Assembly: GCA_947184155.2 (NCBI GenBank)
Contig: CAMXCT020005112.1
Span: 1,117,001-1,181,000 of the forward strand
DNA from: Cladocopium goreaui
Lineage: Eukaryota; Sar; Dinophyceae; Suessiales; Symbiodiniaceae
Direction of reading: 5' to 3'
Length of the DNA: 64,000 nt
A program made the translations under genes and the position numbers. Each line of letters begins with the position of its first letter. The first letter of the stretch is position 1. Below the pieces are notes generated by a model, which was given only the letters and a program-made list of their open reading frames with translations, was not told where the DNA came from and searched no databases. This document shows positions 43,204-53,575 of this stretch, one piece after another.

Positions 43204-43795
43204 CTCCAGGGAACATGGTGTCGAAAAACAGGTTCCACGGTCAACTCGATGGACATTTCAAAGGGATTTGACAGCAATCCATGTTTGATGACACCAGAGA
43301 TGTGAAAATCTACAGGACACTATGGTGGTTTTGCCCCAAAGAATATGATTATAACTATCATTGCCATTATTATCTTCATTATTATCATTAGTATCATTAG
43401 TATCATTAATATAAGTAGTACCATTGTTAGCATTAATATACATTTACATATACATATACATATACATATATGTTATACGGGTTTCCTGTAAATATATCCC
43501 TTCAACCCAGGGAAATGTGGATTCCAAGTTGAGATTCTCTGTTGAACTCCCCATGCTCGTTCCAGCGAGCCCCATCCCTCCATAGCCCAAACCTTGGGAA
43601 AATACCCTAGCTCTCATGGATCGTATCCTCCACTTTCGCTGGAAAAACCCAAGTGTCCATTGCTTTCCCCATTGAAGTCATTCTTAGATTCTTTTTTATC
43701 CCCATTCTTACACTGCTTTCTCAGTATCCATGTCTGGTTCCTATCTCTTCCTAAAATCTCTCAAACCTCGTTTCATGTCATGATTTCATCCCCTC

Positions 43796-43891
43796 CTTGA
43801 AGCGTTCCGCCAGCTCGTCCAACTGTTTATCGCGATGATGCAGCAGCATCTGCAAGCGCACCGGGTCGTCAGGCATCTCTTCCAGCACTTC
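43796..43891 (-). CDS. Coiled-coil gene exon, GA donor
   Basis: This exon has 32 codons in phase 0. The acceptor is TGTGTCAG. It encodes EVLEEMPDDPVRLQMLLHHR and DKQLDELAERFK. The only donor at the coding end is GA (TTCAAG|GAGGGG), a non-canonical type known in dinoflagellates. Confidence 0.65.
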
Positions 43892-45440
43892 CTGACACAA
43901 ATAAACCACCCATGACTGGGAATGGTTTCTACATACCACCTATAAAAATGCTGATGACTGGGGATGGTTTATGAAATTGTTTTACCCGCATTAGTGAAAT
44001 TATAACTTGCCTAGTTTGACATCTCTAGAAATGCTAGTGAAATCAAAAAACCTAACGGGACGGTGATCTAACTTGCCTAATCTGGTGATCTAAATAAGTT
44101 GCTGTAGAACTCGGCTAACTGTCAGATTTATGGTGGATATATCATCATTATCATCTCGAGTTACTATAGTTTTTCATGACCACTGTTCAATCCAGCTGCA
44201 ACATCCTTCCAGTTTCAAAGGGTGGATCAGCTTTTTGTTGAGCCCCTAGGAGTTGGCTAACAACCATTAATTATACCCTATATACACAAATATTTATATA
44301 TAATAAAAACTATGGAAGAGGTATGTATAAATGGAATATCCCAAGTTAGATTCATTTCTCTACAAATAAATATTACGAGACCTGAAAAATTCACCTCAAA
44401 GTCTGGATCGCAATCTTCAGTTTATAGTCATTTCAGGCATTTCCTTTTAAACAAAGTGGTTCCAGCAAACTATTTGACGGTGTATGTCACTGCAATTTTC
44501 AGATTTGTTTCCTCCAAATGTCATCAGTTAATCTCCACTTCCTGTGATTTAATGGTGATTTAATGAATACCCAATCCTGAAAGACATCCCAAATTCTAGC
44601 ATGTGTAACTGTTTTTGAGGAAAACTCGAAGCGTCGACCAAAAAAAAAACAATATTTTGAGTGTATCTGGAGCTCCCAAAATATCCCCATCCCAAATACT
44701 ATGGTGACCATATGTACATATATTTAGTCAATTTTAGTCAATATTGATCGATATAATTATGTATTAAACATATGTTTAAAAAAAAAAAAAACTCACCCCC
44801 CATCAACCCGAAATATCCCCTTACATCCCCGTTTTTGGTGGAGTTGAACCCCAATTGTTTGGCTACTAATTCCTTCCCTCGAGTATTATAAATACTCCCA
44901 AAAACCACTGGTTTAGTACTGGATCTCTTATGATCTATTAATTTTGGTGTCCCAATTAGAATGGTATTGAATATTACGGGGATTGGATTCAAAGGTGGGG
45001 TCTCCTAGTTATAAGCTAGTTTACAAAGCCATCAAACCATAGCTATTTCACCACCATAAACCTGCCTACCAGAAGCAGGGGGCACCCAAAAAAATATCAT
45101 CGATCCCATTGTCCCATGTAAATTTCATGGAAAAAACAGCATTTTTCCCATAATTGGTGGTTCAATGGATATCCCATTTATATATATATAGATATAGATA
45201 TATATACTTATACACACACACATACAGTAGATGATTGGGCCCCATGAAATCACTCTTATAATTCCTATCGTACTTAAATCCCATACCGTTATCCCATTAT
45301 AGCAAAACCGAACATAGAAAAGTGGGATATCTGGAAATATGAAGTACATATCATCGAGCTATGATCATATGATCCTGGAAACACTTATTATAGGGTTTAA
45401 TCACATTTTTTTCACTAATATTCAAATAGTATTTTAATGA

Positions 45441-45550
45441 TACCCTCTGGTAAACTAACAGTTTGCTATTGAAAATGGCCATAGAAATAGTGAGTGTTCC
45501 CATTAAAAATGGTGATTTTCCATAGTTTTTTGTATGTTTACCAGAGGGTA
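45441..45550. repeat. MITE family A, copy 8
   Basis: The ends are TA-CCCTCTGGTAAACTAACA and TGTATGTTTACCAGAGGG-TA, with interior TGGTGATTTTCCATAG. This is a well-preserved copy. Confidence 0.8.
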
Positions 45551-45857
45551 TTTTATTCTGATCGCATCTATGAATCCATTTGGTTCGATGATTTTCCCAA
45601 CTCTAAACCAACTCATTCATAGGGCCGAGGCTTTTTTACCTTCCAAAAAAATATCCCATTATCACTGTTGTTATCCCATTCATAGTATTATCCGTATTCC
45701 TAGAATCATTAACCCAAATATTATATATATATATATATGTATATTGTGTATATATATATATATGAATGTATGTATCCACCCATGTCTTTAACCATGAAAT
45801 TCTTGTCGCCATTGATGGTAATTTTCCCCTGAAACCATCCCCAAAAGAACCCCTCAC

Positions 45858-45948
45858 CGGCTGCCTCCGGCAGCCGCGCGGTGGCTTCGGCCTCGAGGAG
45901 CTGATGCTGCAGCTGCTGCACGTGCTCACGCTCGATGCGCAGTAACGC
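45858..45948 (-). CDS. Coiled-coil gene exon
   Basis: The acceptor is CCATGCAG and the donor is GT (GCAGCCG|GTGAGG). It encodes ALLRIEREHVQQLQHQLLEA and EATARLPEAA. It is a strong coiled-coil sequence, in phase with 47433-47483 upstream. Confidence 0.65.
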
Positions 45949-45959
45949 CTGCATGGAAG

Positions 45960-46005
45960 GTGGGATTTCACTGGGATTTCACTGGGATTTCACTGGGATT
46001 TCACT
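45960..46005. repeat. GGGATTTCACT tandem repeat
   Basis: About four tandem copies of an 11-12 base unit lie immediately upstream (in gene sense) of the exon at 45858-45948. Confidence 0.8.
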
Positions 46006-46540
46006 GTGGGGATAGAAACAGCTAATAACAGAGACTTTTACCTGGAACAGCTAATAATAGGCATGATATGACGGTCCGTCAAGCCACTTGGGCTGGGGAT
46101 TCAAGCGAATGCTTCTGTGAAATCACCGGAGCGTCTTCTTTTCACAATGTGCAGCGGAGGACATGGTAATTTCTCACATTCAGAGGGTGAAAACCCGGGT
46201 TTCCTGTCATCTTGTTTGAAAGCACTTCAATGAATCCCCAATTTCAAGGGATGTATGGTTTTTGTTTCCCTACTCCTTGGCAGTTTATATGCGTGTATAT
46301 TTACCAAGCTGTTGATTGATTCAAACATGCTTCCCGATTGCCGTTTGGTTGCCCAATGAAATGTTAGTCATTGAAGTCTTGTGTCACTGTGCTACCCACT
46401 GAAACCTTAGCTGGACTGGCTCACCCCAGCTGCGCAGTAGCGCCCGGTCCCAATTTTTTTCCTGGTCCAATGAAGGTATTGCCGAAGCTGACCGAGGCCC
46501 TCCCAAAGCAGGCGATCCTTGTTGTCGTCGCTGTCCATGG

Positions 46541-46665
46541 TAAGGTCGTAGGGTGTCCTGCACTCCGGGGTGTGGTTCCTTTCAGTTGCCGCGCGGTAGA
46601 CTCAACCGCCCAGCTGGAGAAGGGAAGCAAGCTGCGGAGTGCAGGACACCGTACGACCTCGCCGG
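46541..46665. repeat. Long imperfect inverted repeat
   Basis: The arms at about 46541-46568 and 46636-46665 are near reverse complements (AGGTCGTAGGGTGTCCTGCA against TGCAGGACACCGTACGACCT). The loop is about 70 bases. It may be the ends of a small transposon or a hairpin. It is not related to MITE families A-C. Confidence 0.7.
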
Positions 46666-47141
46666 GACTTTGATTTTTGCGAGGAATTCTTGGCCTGGAG
46701 CGTTTCGTCACTGCTGCCTCTAATCGCTGTTCGCAAGTCCCTGCAGGTTGAATTCCTTTTGGAACTCTGACAAGTCATGCACCTGCACTTTGGCAAAGTA
46801 CCTCACTCCTCTTTCATCAGTTGGTTCAACTTGGGTTCGAGCTTGAAATTGCCCGAAAATGAGGCGTAGCCCCAAAGGTAGCAAAAAATGTTCAAAAGAT
46901 TTGGGGCGCTCTGTGCAGGTGGAGCACAATCAGGAATCCGAAGCAGTGCTTGAGCCCAGGGACTGGCGGTGATACTTGAATTCTGATATGTCAATGGGTG
47001 TTTAACATTGTATATATATATAATTATATATATATATATCACCCAAAGAAGTAGTGGATTTATGGTGGAGATTTTAAGATTTTTAAGTGTTCCACTTGTT
47101 CCACAAATCCAGTTGTGATTCTGAGATTTACTATATATATA

Positions 47142-47195
47142 TACCCTCTGGTAAAGTAACATAACTATGGAAAATCACCATTTTTAATGGAACCT
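47142..47195. repeat. MITE family A, left half only
   Basis: TA-CCCTCTGGTAAAGTAACA and the interior GAAAATCACCATTTTTAATG are present. The right half is missing. Confidence 0.65.
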
Positions 47196-47432
47196 TTTCT
47201 ACATCTTTTTGGGGAAAACTAGTAGTAGTATGCCGCCAATTCATCCAGCCACAATGGAAGATCAAACATACCGCCAACGTTCAAATGGTGGCAGACAAGA
47301 GTATCATATTATAAAATAATATAATTATATATAGATTAGTTATACAATAATCATATGATGTATATATCTATATGTCGTATTGTGTGTGTTTTTATTGTTT
47401 TCGGCTGAAAAAAATCGAGCCTGAAGCCCTGA

Positions 47433-47483
47433 CATTCGACTCCCGGGCCTCCAGCTTCAGCCGCAAGTTCCGATGCTCTTCCA
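47433..47483 (-). CDS. Coiled-coil gene exon
   Basis: The acceptor is CGTCCCCAG. It encodes VEEHRNLRLKLEARESN, in phase 0, with a possible GT donor (TCGAAT|GTCAGG). Confidence 0.5.
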
Positions 47484-47646
47484 CCTGGGGACGCAGGAAA
47501 AAACCAACGTCGAATTGTGGGCAAGTCTGGAAATCCTGGATGAATATGTTTTGGAAGAGCTGGAAAGTCTGGAAAAGTCTGGAAAGTCTCTGATTTCTTC
47601 GACTTTCCAAAATTTCAGAACCCAGCCATTGCTGAATTCCACTCAC

Positions 47647-47710
47647 CTGGCCTGCAATTGTTGGGCCTCCACCAACTTCTCCAACTTCGCCCGAGTCTCT
47701 TTTTCATTTC
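47647..47710 (-). CDS. Coiled-coil gene exon
   Basis: The donor is a strong GT (GGCCAG|GTGAGT) and the acceptor is probably TTTTTGAG. In the helical frame it encodes NEKETRAKLEKLVEAQQLQA. Confidence 0.55.
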
Positions 47711-48081
47711 CTCAAAAAACTCGAACGCGATGTGGGGGATGACCCTGTCGTGGCTGGTGGTATCGCGTGTTGGTGCTGAAAAACTCGTCTCAGTGGTATG
47801 TCCCATCTTGATGATTTGAGTGCCCTTCAGTTTGTTTCTGGAGATGATACAATAGCCCTAAACGGTTTCCGATCCTTGAATAATCTTTATGGCCGACTTC
47901 AGACACACAAAAACTATGACGTTGCTCCATTTTTCAAATTTTACAGGATCGAAACGAAATGAGGATTCGCAGGCAAATCGTTGTAGATCCAAATGCAGAC
48001 ACCATTTTGTTACTCCCTTATTAACTAGCCAACATCTATGATTCAGTGGGGTTGCTTTACACTCATCCATTTCATCCCCAC

Positions 48082-48184
48082 CGGGAAAATCCGCAGGGCG
48101 GGAATTCCCGGTTGTTCCCAAGTGGCTCAGAGACGCCTCCAAAACCTCCGCAACCAGCAAAACGTCGCAAAAATGGTGATTCAA
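48082..48184 (-). CDS. Coiled-coil gene, candidate exon
   Basis: The acceptor is TTTTCTCAG and the donor is GT (TTCCCG|GTGGGG). It encodes DVLLVAEVLEASLSHLGTTG and NSRPADFP. It is less clearly coiled coil than the others. Confidence 0.4.
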
Positions 48185-48601
48185 CTGAGAAAAATTGTGA
48201 TTTTACACAACAAAAATGGTGATTCAATGAGCAAAATTGAGGTTGAAACCACAACGAATTCAATTGGGATTTAATCAGACTGTTGGACTGGGTATATCAC
48301 TGGCAACCATCAATGAGATGACGAAAATTGAAAATTGAAATTTGATTGTGACATACATTTTGTAATTTTTCCACGCCTGTTCACGACTCCTCACTTACAG
48401 GTTCCGGTTCTACGTCTGCCCGTTCTGTTGGAATTAGAATAAAAATGTTTTTCATAGCAATGGTTGGTTGCTGGTAACATGGACTGGCAGCTGCTACCCA
48501 TGTGTTGTTTTGTCCAAACGTCTCCAATTTTTTATTGGAAATTCCAAGTACATTTTGTTTATCAACGGCCAATTAAATTTCCCGCCCAACCCCCGGCCCG
48601 C

Positions 48602-48655
48602 CTGTATAGCCAACTCCGTTTTGGGTGGTCCATCAGTTTTTGGCGGTTCGGTCAT
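48602..48655 (-). CDS. Coiled-coil gene, candidate first exon
   Basis: The ATG at 48655 opens MTEPPKTDGPPKTELAIQ before a GC donor (TACAG|GCGGGC). A tiny possible exon with a consensus GTAAGT donor lies at 48399-48424, but its phase does not fit directly. This is the most upstream coding-like segment I see on this strand. Confidence 0.35.
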
Positions 48656-49636
48656 CGCAGCAAAGAAGTTCGATGAAATGGTTTAACGGATTTAAGTCGT
48701 GATGCAATTTGTTTGTTCACAATGAAAAATGTTTGAATCCGACAACGTGTCTTGTGATAGTATGATGGCGGACATAATGTTACAGATATCTTACATATAC
48801 AGATTAAGGATCGCAGTTTGTTGAAAACTACAATTTTCCATGCCGATTCTGTTCTTCAACTAACCATCCATAAGCAAAGTTTCCGAGAACTGTGAATGCA
48901 GCGGTAGATTTCCATAGTTCACAAACTACATCATACTCCACAAAGAACCTTAATTAATACATTTCTTTTATCATGACGATTGTCACAACTAGTCTATGTT
49001 CAATTTGCACAACCTGTAAATGCAAAGGCATGATTTGCCTTGACAATTCCTTTTCAATCGGTTTGGAAACTAAATGCCATGGATGCGGCGCCTCAAAAAC
49101 CCATTCGACAAATTGGCAAGTGACTTATAACATTGTGACAACAGTATCTATGTATGTATTTTTAGATATATATATATATATACAAACATATATATATATA
49201 TATATATACAAACATATATATATACAAACACATATATATATATACTTAATGTGACCCCATGCAAACATGTCAACGATTTTTTTGTCCAGGTGCAAGCAAA
49301 TCTCACAAGCTGAATGTGGGCAATTGGCGCAATCTACCGTTGGGAATGGTTTCAGTTGTTGAGTGTGAACACTTGACCCAATATGTTACAGGGACTGCCA
49401 TATTACAGGGACTGCCTTCCTGTGTCACGATTCATTTTCAAAGCACATGACATTTTGCTGCACAAAGGTTGGTCGCCCAATTTAGCACGTGCAAGCATCT
49501 CATTGAACATGTTTTGAAATCAAATGCCATTTTAATAACTGCGCAATTACCATATGTTTTTCCCCGTTAGCGATAGCTGGGGTTGTTCACTCCAAAGGCG
49601 GTCGGGCGCCGTCGGGTTCACGGCTGCCGGCCTGGG
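48656..49636. other. Non-coding stretch, TA microsatellite
   Basis: I see no gene here. A composite TA/TACAAACA microsatellite lies at about 49160-49243. If the coiled-coil gene starts at 48655, its promoter and spliced-leader acceptor would be in the left part, but I see no defined signal. Confidence 0.5.
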
Positions 49637-49829
49637 CGGTGTCTCGGTGTCTTGGTGGTGTCTCGGTGGTGTCTTGGTAGTCTCTCTGTTGTCTCTTGCT
49701 GGTTGCTGCTGATCTCTTGTTGGTCTCGTGCTGGTTTTTTGCTGGTCTCTTGTTGGTCTCTTGCTTGTCTCTTGCCGGTTTCTTGCTGGTCTCTTGCTGG
49801 TTTCTTGCTGGTCTCTTGTTGTTCTCCAA
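49637..49829. repeat. GGTCTCTTGCT minisatellite, block 1
   Basis: Tandem units near GGTCTCTTGCTGGTTTCTTGCT are preceded by a GTGTCTTGGTG variant. The minus strand reads as repeats of the type QQETSKKPARD. It is the same family as the block at 50841-51105. Confidence 0.85.
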
Positions 49830-49879
49830 GGGTCAAAGGATCACTTAGGACAACTTTTTGGATCACTTAGGACGACAAT

Positions 49880-50760
49880 CAGGGATGTGGAGTTCAACCT
49901 TTAGGGTAAACTCCATTGGATACAATCCTTTAGAGTTAATCTTTAGGAGGGGGACAGGGGACAGTGGGAACTACTAGAGGTAACAGACACGACATCAAAC
50001 ACATTGGGTTCCATTGGATATACACCTTTAGGGTTAATCTTTGGGGGAGGACAGAGGACAGGGGACAATGGGAACTACTAGAGGTAACAGGCACGACATC
50101 AAACACATTGGACTCCATTGGATACACACCTTTAGGGTTAATCTTCAGGGGGGGTCTACTAGAGGTAACAGACGCGACATCAAACACCTCGGACTCCATT
50201 GGATACACACCTTGAGGGTTAATCTTTAGAGAGGGACAGGGGACCGGGGGACAGGGGACAGTGGGAACTACTGGAGGTAACAGACACGACATCAAACACA
50301 TTGGACTCCATTGGATACACACCTTTAGGGTTAATCTTTAGGTGGGACGGGGGAACGGGGACACGGGACAGCGGGAACTTCTGGAGGTAACAAACGATGT
50401 CAAACACATTGGACTCCATTGGATACACACCTTTAGGGTTAATCTTTAGGGGGGGGACAGGGGACCGGGGACAAGGGACAGTGGGAACTACTAGAGGTAA
50501 CAAACACGACATCAAACACATTGGGTTCCATTGGATACACGCCTTTAGGGTTAATCTATAGGGGGGGACAGGGGACAGTGGGAACTACTCAGAGGTAACA
50601 GACACGACATCAAACACATTGGACTCCATTGGATACACACCTGTAGGGTTAATCTTTAGGGAGGAGAGGGGACCGGGGACAGGGGACAGCGGGAACTAGA
50701 GGTAACAAACACGACATCAAACACATTCGACTCCATTGGTTACACACCTTTAGGGTTTAT
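49880..50760. repeat. Tandem satellite, about 100-base unit
   Basis: About nine units are visible, each containing CTCCATTGGATACACACC, TTTAGGGTTAATCTTTAG and AGGTAACAGACACGACATCA. Unit length varies (about 77-118) through a G/A-rich segment of variable length (GGGGACAGGGGACAGTGGG). Confidence 0.9.
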
Positions 50761-50840
50761 CGTGTTGAAATCCTTCTATTGATACTGTAGCCATGTATCT
50801 CTGACGTGTTCCTAAGCGAACCAAAACGTAGGCCTAAGCG

Positions 50841-51105
50841 CTCTTGTTGGTCTCTTGCTGGTTTCTTGCTGGTCTCCTGCTGGTCTCTTGCTGATCTCTT
50901 GCCGGTTTCTTGCTGGTCTCTTGCTGGTCTCTTGCTGATCTCTTGCCGGTTTCTTGCTGGTCTCTTGCTGGTCTCTTGCTGGTTTCTTTCTGGTCTCTTT
51001 CTTTCGTCTCTTGCTGCTTTCTTGCTGCTTTTGTGCTGGTTTTTCCCTAAGTGGTGTCTGGGTGGTGTTTGTGGAGTTGGTGTCTTGGTGATGTCTTGGT
51101 GGTGC
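50841..51105. repeat. GGTCTCTTGCT minisatellite, block 2
   Basis: This is a second block of the unit seen at 49637-49829, in the same orientation, ending again in GTGTCTTGGTGATGTCTTGG. The two blocks bracket the satellite. Confidence 0.85.
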
Positions 51106-51106
51106 C

Positions 51107-51435
51107 TTGCTGGCAATCAGGGTTGGCAAGCTCCTTGGGAATCTTGAGATGAATACAAATTTCCCTCTGACTGAGCCCAAGAAAAACAGGTTGTGACGAC
51201 GTAGGTACAAAACTCACCCAAGGAGTCGTTGAATTTTGCCAGGGATCACCTGGCCTTTGCAAAGGATCCACACCTGGTCCATACGTAGTGGGTGGCCCAT
51301 GTGGCCCCGACATACTAAACACAGGTGTCGTTCCCCATTTCCAGATACCATCCCAGCTGGCGCAGTACCAGCACTTCCAGGATTCACGCTTGTGTCTGGT
51401 GCAGTACTTGGACTCATTGGTGTCGGAACGCTCAT
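51107..51435 (-). pseudogene. Gag-like N-terminus remnant
   Basis: The ATG at 51435 opens MSVPTPMSPSTAPDTSVNPG, followed by a Gly/Pro-rich stretch. A second frame carries GPHGPPTTYGPGVDPLQRPG and DPWQN, so a frame break seems to lie between them. It lies just downstream (minus strand) of a primer-binding-site-like motif at 51560-51571, which suggests the start of an LTR-retroelement gag. The family is not certain. Confidence 0.35.
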
Positions 51436-51559
51436 CTTCACAAGGTAAGATCTCAAATATTTAATTTCTTTTGAAACTTTCTCTAAACGCCAGGAACGAT
51501 CTTTCCAGATCTCAGCAATTTTCTCTTAGCGTCTGCCCCTCACCCTCAGGATCACTGGG

Positions 51560-51571
51560 GCTCCGCTACCA
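51560..51571 (-). other. Primer-binding-site-like motif
   Basis: GCTCCGCTACCA (plus strand) is identical to the PBS of the LTR element at 60898-60909 and is again followed by TGTGAAAA. It is probably the PBS of a second, damaged LTR element on the minus strand. Confidence 0.5.
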
Positions 51572-51878
51572 TGTGAAAACACAGGAGCGGCATGGCTGCT
51601 CTTTTTCACAGCTCAGACTTGAGCCAAACTACACAGGTTTGACAGTTCCGTCTACTCTTCTCTTAGAAGAGTCGTGCAGGGCAAAACGCAGTGACATTCA
51701 AACATTCTCAAACTACACAAGCTACTTCAAAATAGGTCTAAAGCTTCCAAAAACGTGTTCCAGTTTCTCCAAATAAAAACGTCTTCAGTTCAAACTCACA
51801 AATAACTTACAAAACTCCTACCAAATAAGTTCACAACATCAAGTTCCTAAGACATAGGTCAAACAACATCCAAAAACA

Positions 51879-52445
51879 CTAAAACCCACAAAAACAAATG
51901 AAAATCCATCGCCAAACTCTTCCGTGCACAAACTGGTTCCATTTGGTTCCAAATTGGTTCCTACCTGGTCTCGACAGATCTGCTTCAGGTGTTCCATGGG
52001 TGATGTCAAACTCATGCATCAATCGACGATCACCTCCAACTTCATGAAACGCCCTTCCCAATGTGTAGCCCTCATTCTTTCCTGAAAAGGCATGGATCAT
52101 CATACCCTTCGTCCTCCAAAGTTTCCTCCTTCTTCTGTTGCCCAACGGTAGGATGTTCGGAGCATGCTTCTCCACCAAGCTTCTTTTGACCTCCTCAGGA
52201 ATTCCTTGAAGAGCTGGGTGCTCATCGACAAGCCTTTTCAACCACGCCACTTCTGAATCCTCTCCCGTTTTCAACCTTTTCACCACCTTCACGGCCTTGG
52301 CTACAGCTGCAGGCTGCACCTGGTCCTCATTGGCAGCGCAAGTGACGAGCTCAGTTGCCCAGTGAACCCCCTTCACTCTTTTAATCACTTTCGACACCCA
52401 AATTTCCACACTGCTTTTCAGGTTTTGCGAGAGCCTCAAACCCAA
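51879..52445 (-). pseudogene. Retroelement polyprotein fragment
   Basis: This is an open minus-strand frame without ATG, running off its homologous part at about 51975. It contains HPALQGIPEEVKRSLVEKHA, then NRRRRKLWRTKGMMIHAFSG and KNEGYTLGRAFHEVGGD, then HEFDITHG. From memory it resembles a domain in dinoflagellate Copia-type polyproteins. The HAFSG motif recalls methyltransferase motif I, as in the outer LINE. It is truncated before any catalytic Pro-Cys segment. Confidence 0.45.
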
Positions 52446-53041
52446 AGTATGATCTCAAGAACCAACACCTGCAACACTGCACGCTTCAAGCCCCCTTTTG
52501 CACGCGACAACAGGCACAAAAAGAACGATGTCAGTTCATGTGGCTATACTTGACTTATCTCTTGTTTGACTCACACTCCTTGAGAATGAAATCGGCAGAG
52601 GAAACTCGATTTCAGGTCTAAGCAATTCCGGAGGTAAATAAAAACCTACATGACTTCAAATGTTTCTTGGACAAAAGTCACAAAAGAAGTGACGTCCAAA
52701 CTGATTGATTTCAGGTTCACAAATCCCTAGATCTACATCACTAGCCATGGTAGATGACTGGGAACGAAAAAAGACGCAGCAAGGATACGCTGAGTGTTGG
52801 CCCTCTTGCAACTTGCGCGAGCAGTCAAGCTTCTTCAGATAGTCGCTGTTTGGCCTGCGCACTCTCGCCCGGTGACTATGGCCTCACAACAAATCATGAG
52901 ATGCTATCATCGACAAGGGAAGATCCTTTTCTTGCAGGGCTTCTCCACGGATCCTTTACAGGTCTGGCGCTGCATGCTGTTCTCTGTGAATTTCAAAATT
53001 GCGGCCTTTAGGGTTCCTGATCTGATGACTTTTGGCAACAG

Positions 53042-53143
53042 GTGATCGAACGGTGAAGCTCATCCACTGCATTGAAGACCGAGTATGCGCGTGGAAGCCC
53101 CGGTCAGTTTCGGAAGTGAGCTATGAGCTGGTTCTCATTGAAG
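53042..53143 (+). CDS. Candidate exon, unknown protein
   Basis: A plus-strand segment lies between AG (TGGCAACAG) and GT (ATTGAAG|GTACTC). It encodes DRTVKLIHCIEDRVCAWKPR and SVSEVSYELVLIE. It is protein-like but isolated. The longer open frame that contains it is mostly simple repeat. Confidence 0.3.
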
Positions 53144-53280
53144 GTACTCCTTGGGTGAGCTTTGATTTCCCTCTCATGCAGAAACAACGATTCAGCTCTC
53201 TCCTTCACGCAGCAGGTCAAAAGTGCATGGCTCTGCACCAATACCCGTATGAAGGCCGGGACATTCGAGACCCTCTGATT

Positions 53281-53575
53281 AGCATCTTCTCATCCTCACA
53301 TCTTCACATCCTCACCACCTTCACATCCTCACATCTTCACATTTTCTCATCTGCTCATCCTCACATCTTCTCATCTTCACATCTGCACATCTTCACATTT
53401 TCTCATCTTCAAATCTTCTCATCCTCACATCTTCTCATCTTCACATCTTATCTTCTCATCTTCACATCTTATCTTCTCACCTTCACGTCACATCTTCACA
53501 TCCTCACATCCTCACATCTTCACATCTTTTCATCTTCACATCTTCACATTCTCTCTTGTCCTCTTGCTCTCTTAC
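53281..53575. repeat. CACATCTT/CTCATC repeat
   Basis: A degenerate array of TCTTCACATC and TCTTCTCATC units. It keeps one plus-strand frame open, giving a Ser/His/Leu-rich translation. Confidence 0.85.

Larger units (their letters stand above)
5397..48655 (-). other. Split gene, long coiled-coil protein
   Basis: This is the span of a minus-strand gene inferred from about 25 small GC-rich open segments in AT-rich DNA. Each is preceded by AG, usually followed by G, and followed by GT (about 18), GC (4) or GA (3). Conceptual exons are rich in E, Q, L, K and R and read as coiled coil. The eleven exons from 14405 to 5397 join in phase and end in TGA. Four more (42500 to 38073) also join in phase, and 36140 joins 16509 in phase across the LINE insertion. 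Other joins do not match, so some exons are missing or misplaced. Introns hold MITEs, microsatellites and two nested LINEs. The protein is probably structural or scaffold-like, but I do not recognise the family. Mixed donors and an AG-G acceptor are features I associate with dinoflagellates. Confidence 0.65.

Noticed and set aside
49880..50760. CRISPR-like alternation of constant and variable segments
   Set aside because: The conserved part is about 70 bases, the variable part is a G/A-rich length variant and not unique spacers, and the context is eukaryotic.
49587..51210. Frames encoding QQETSKKPARD repeats
   Set aside because: They are translations of the minisatellite. Nothing outside the repeat supports a gene.
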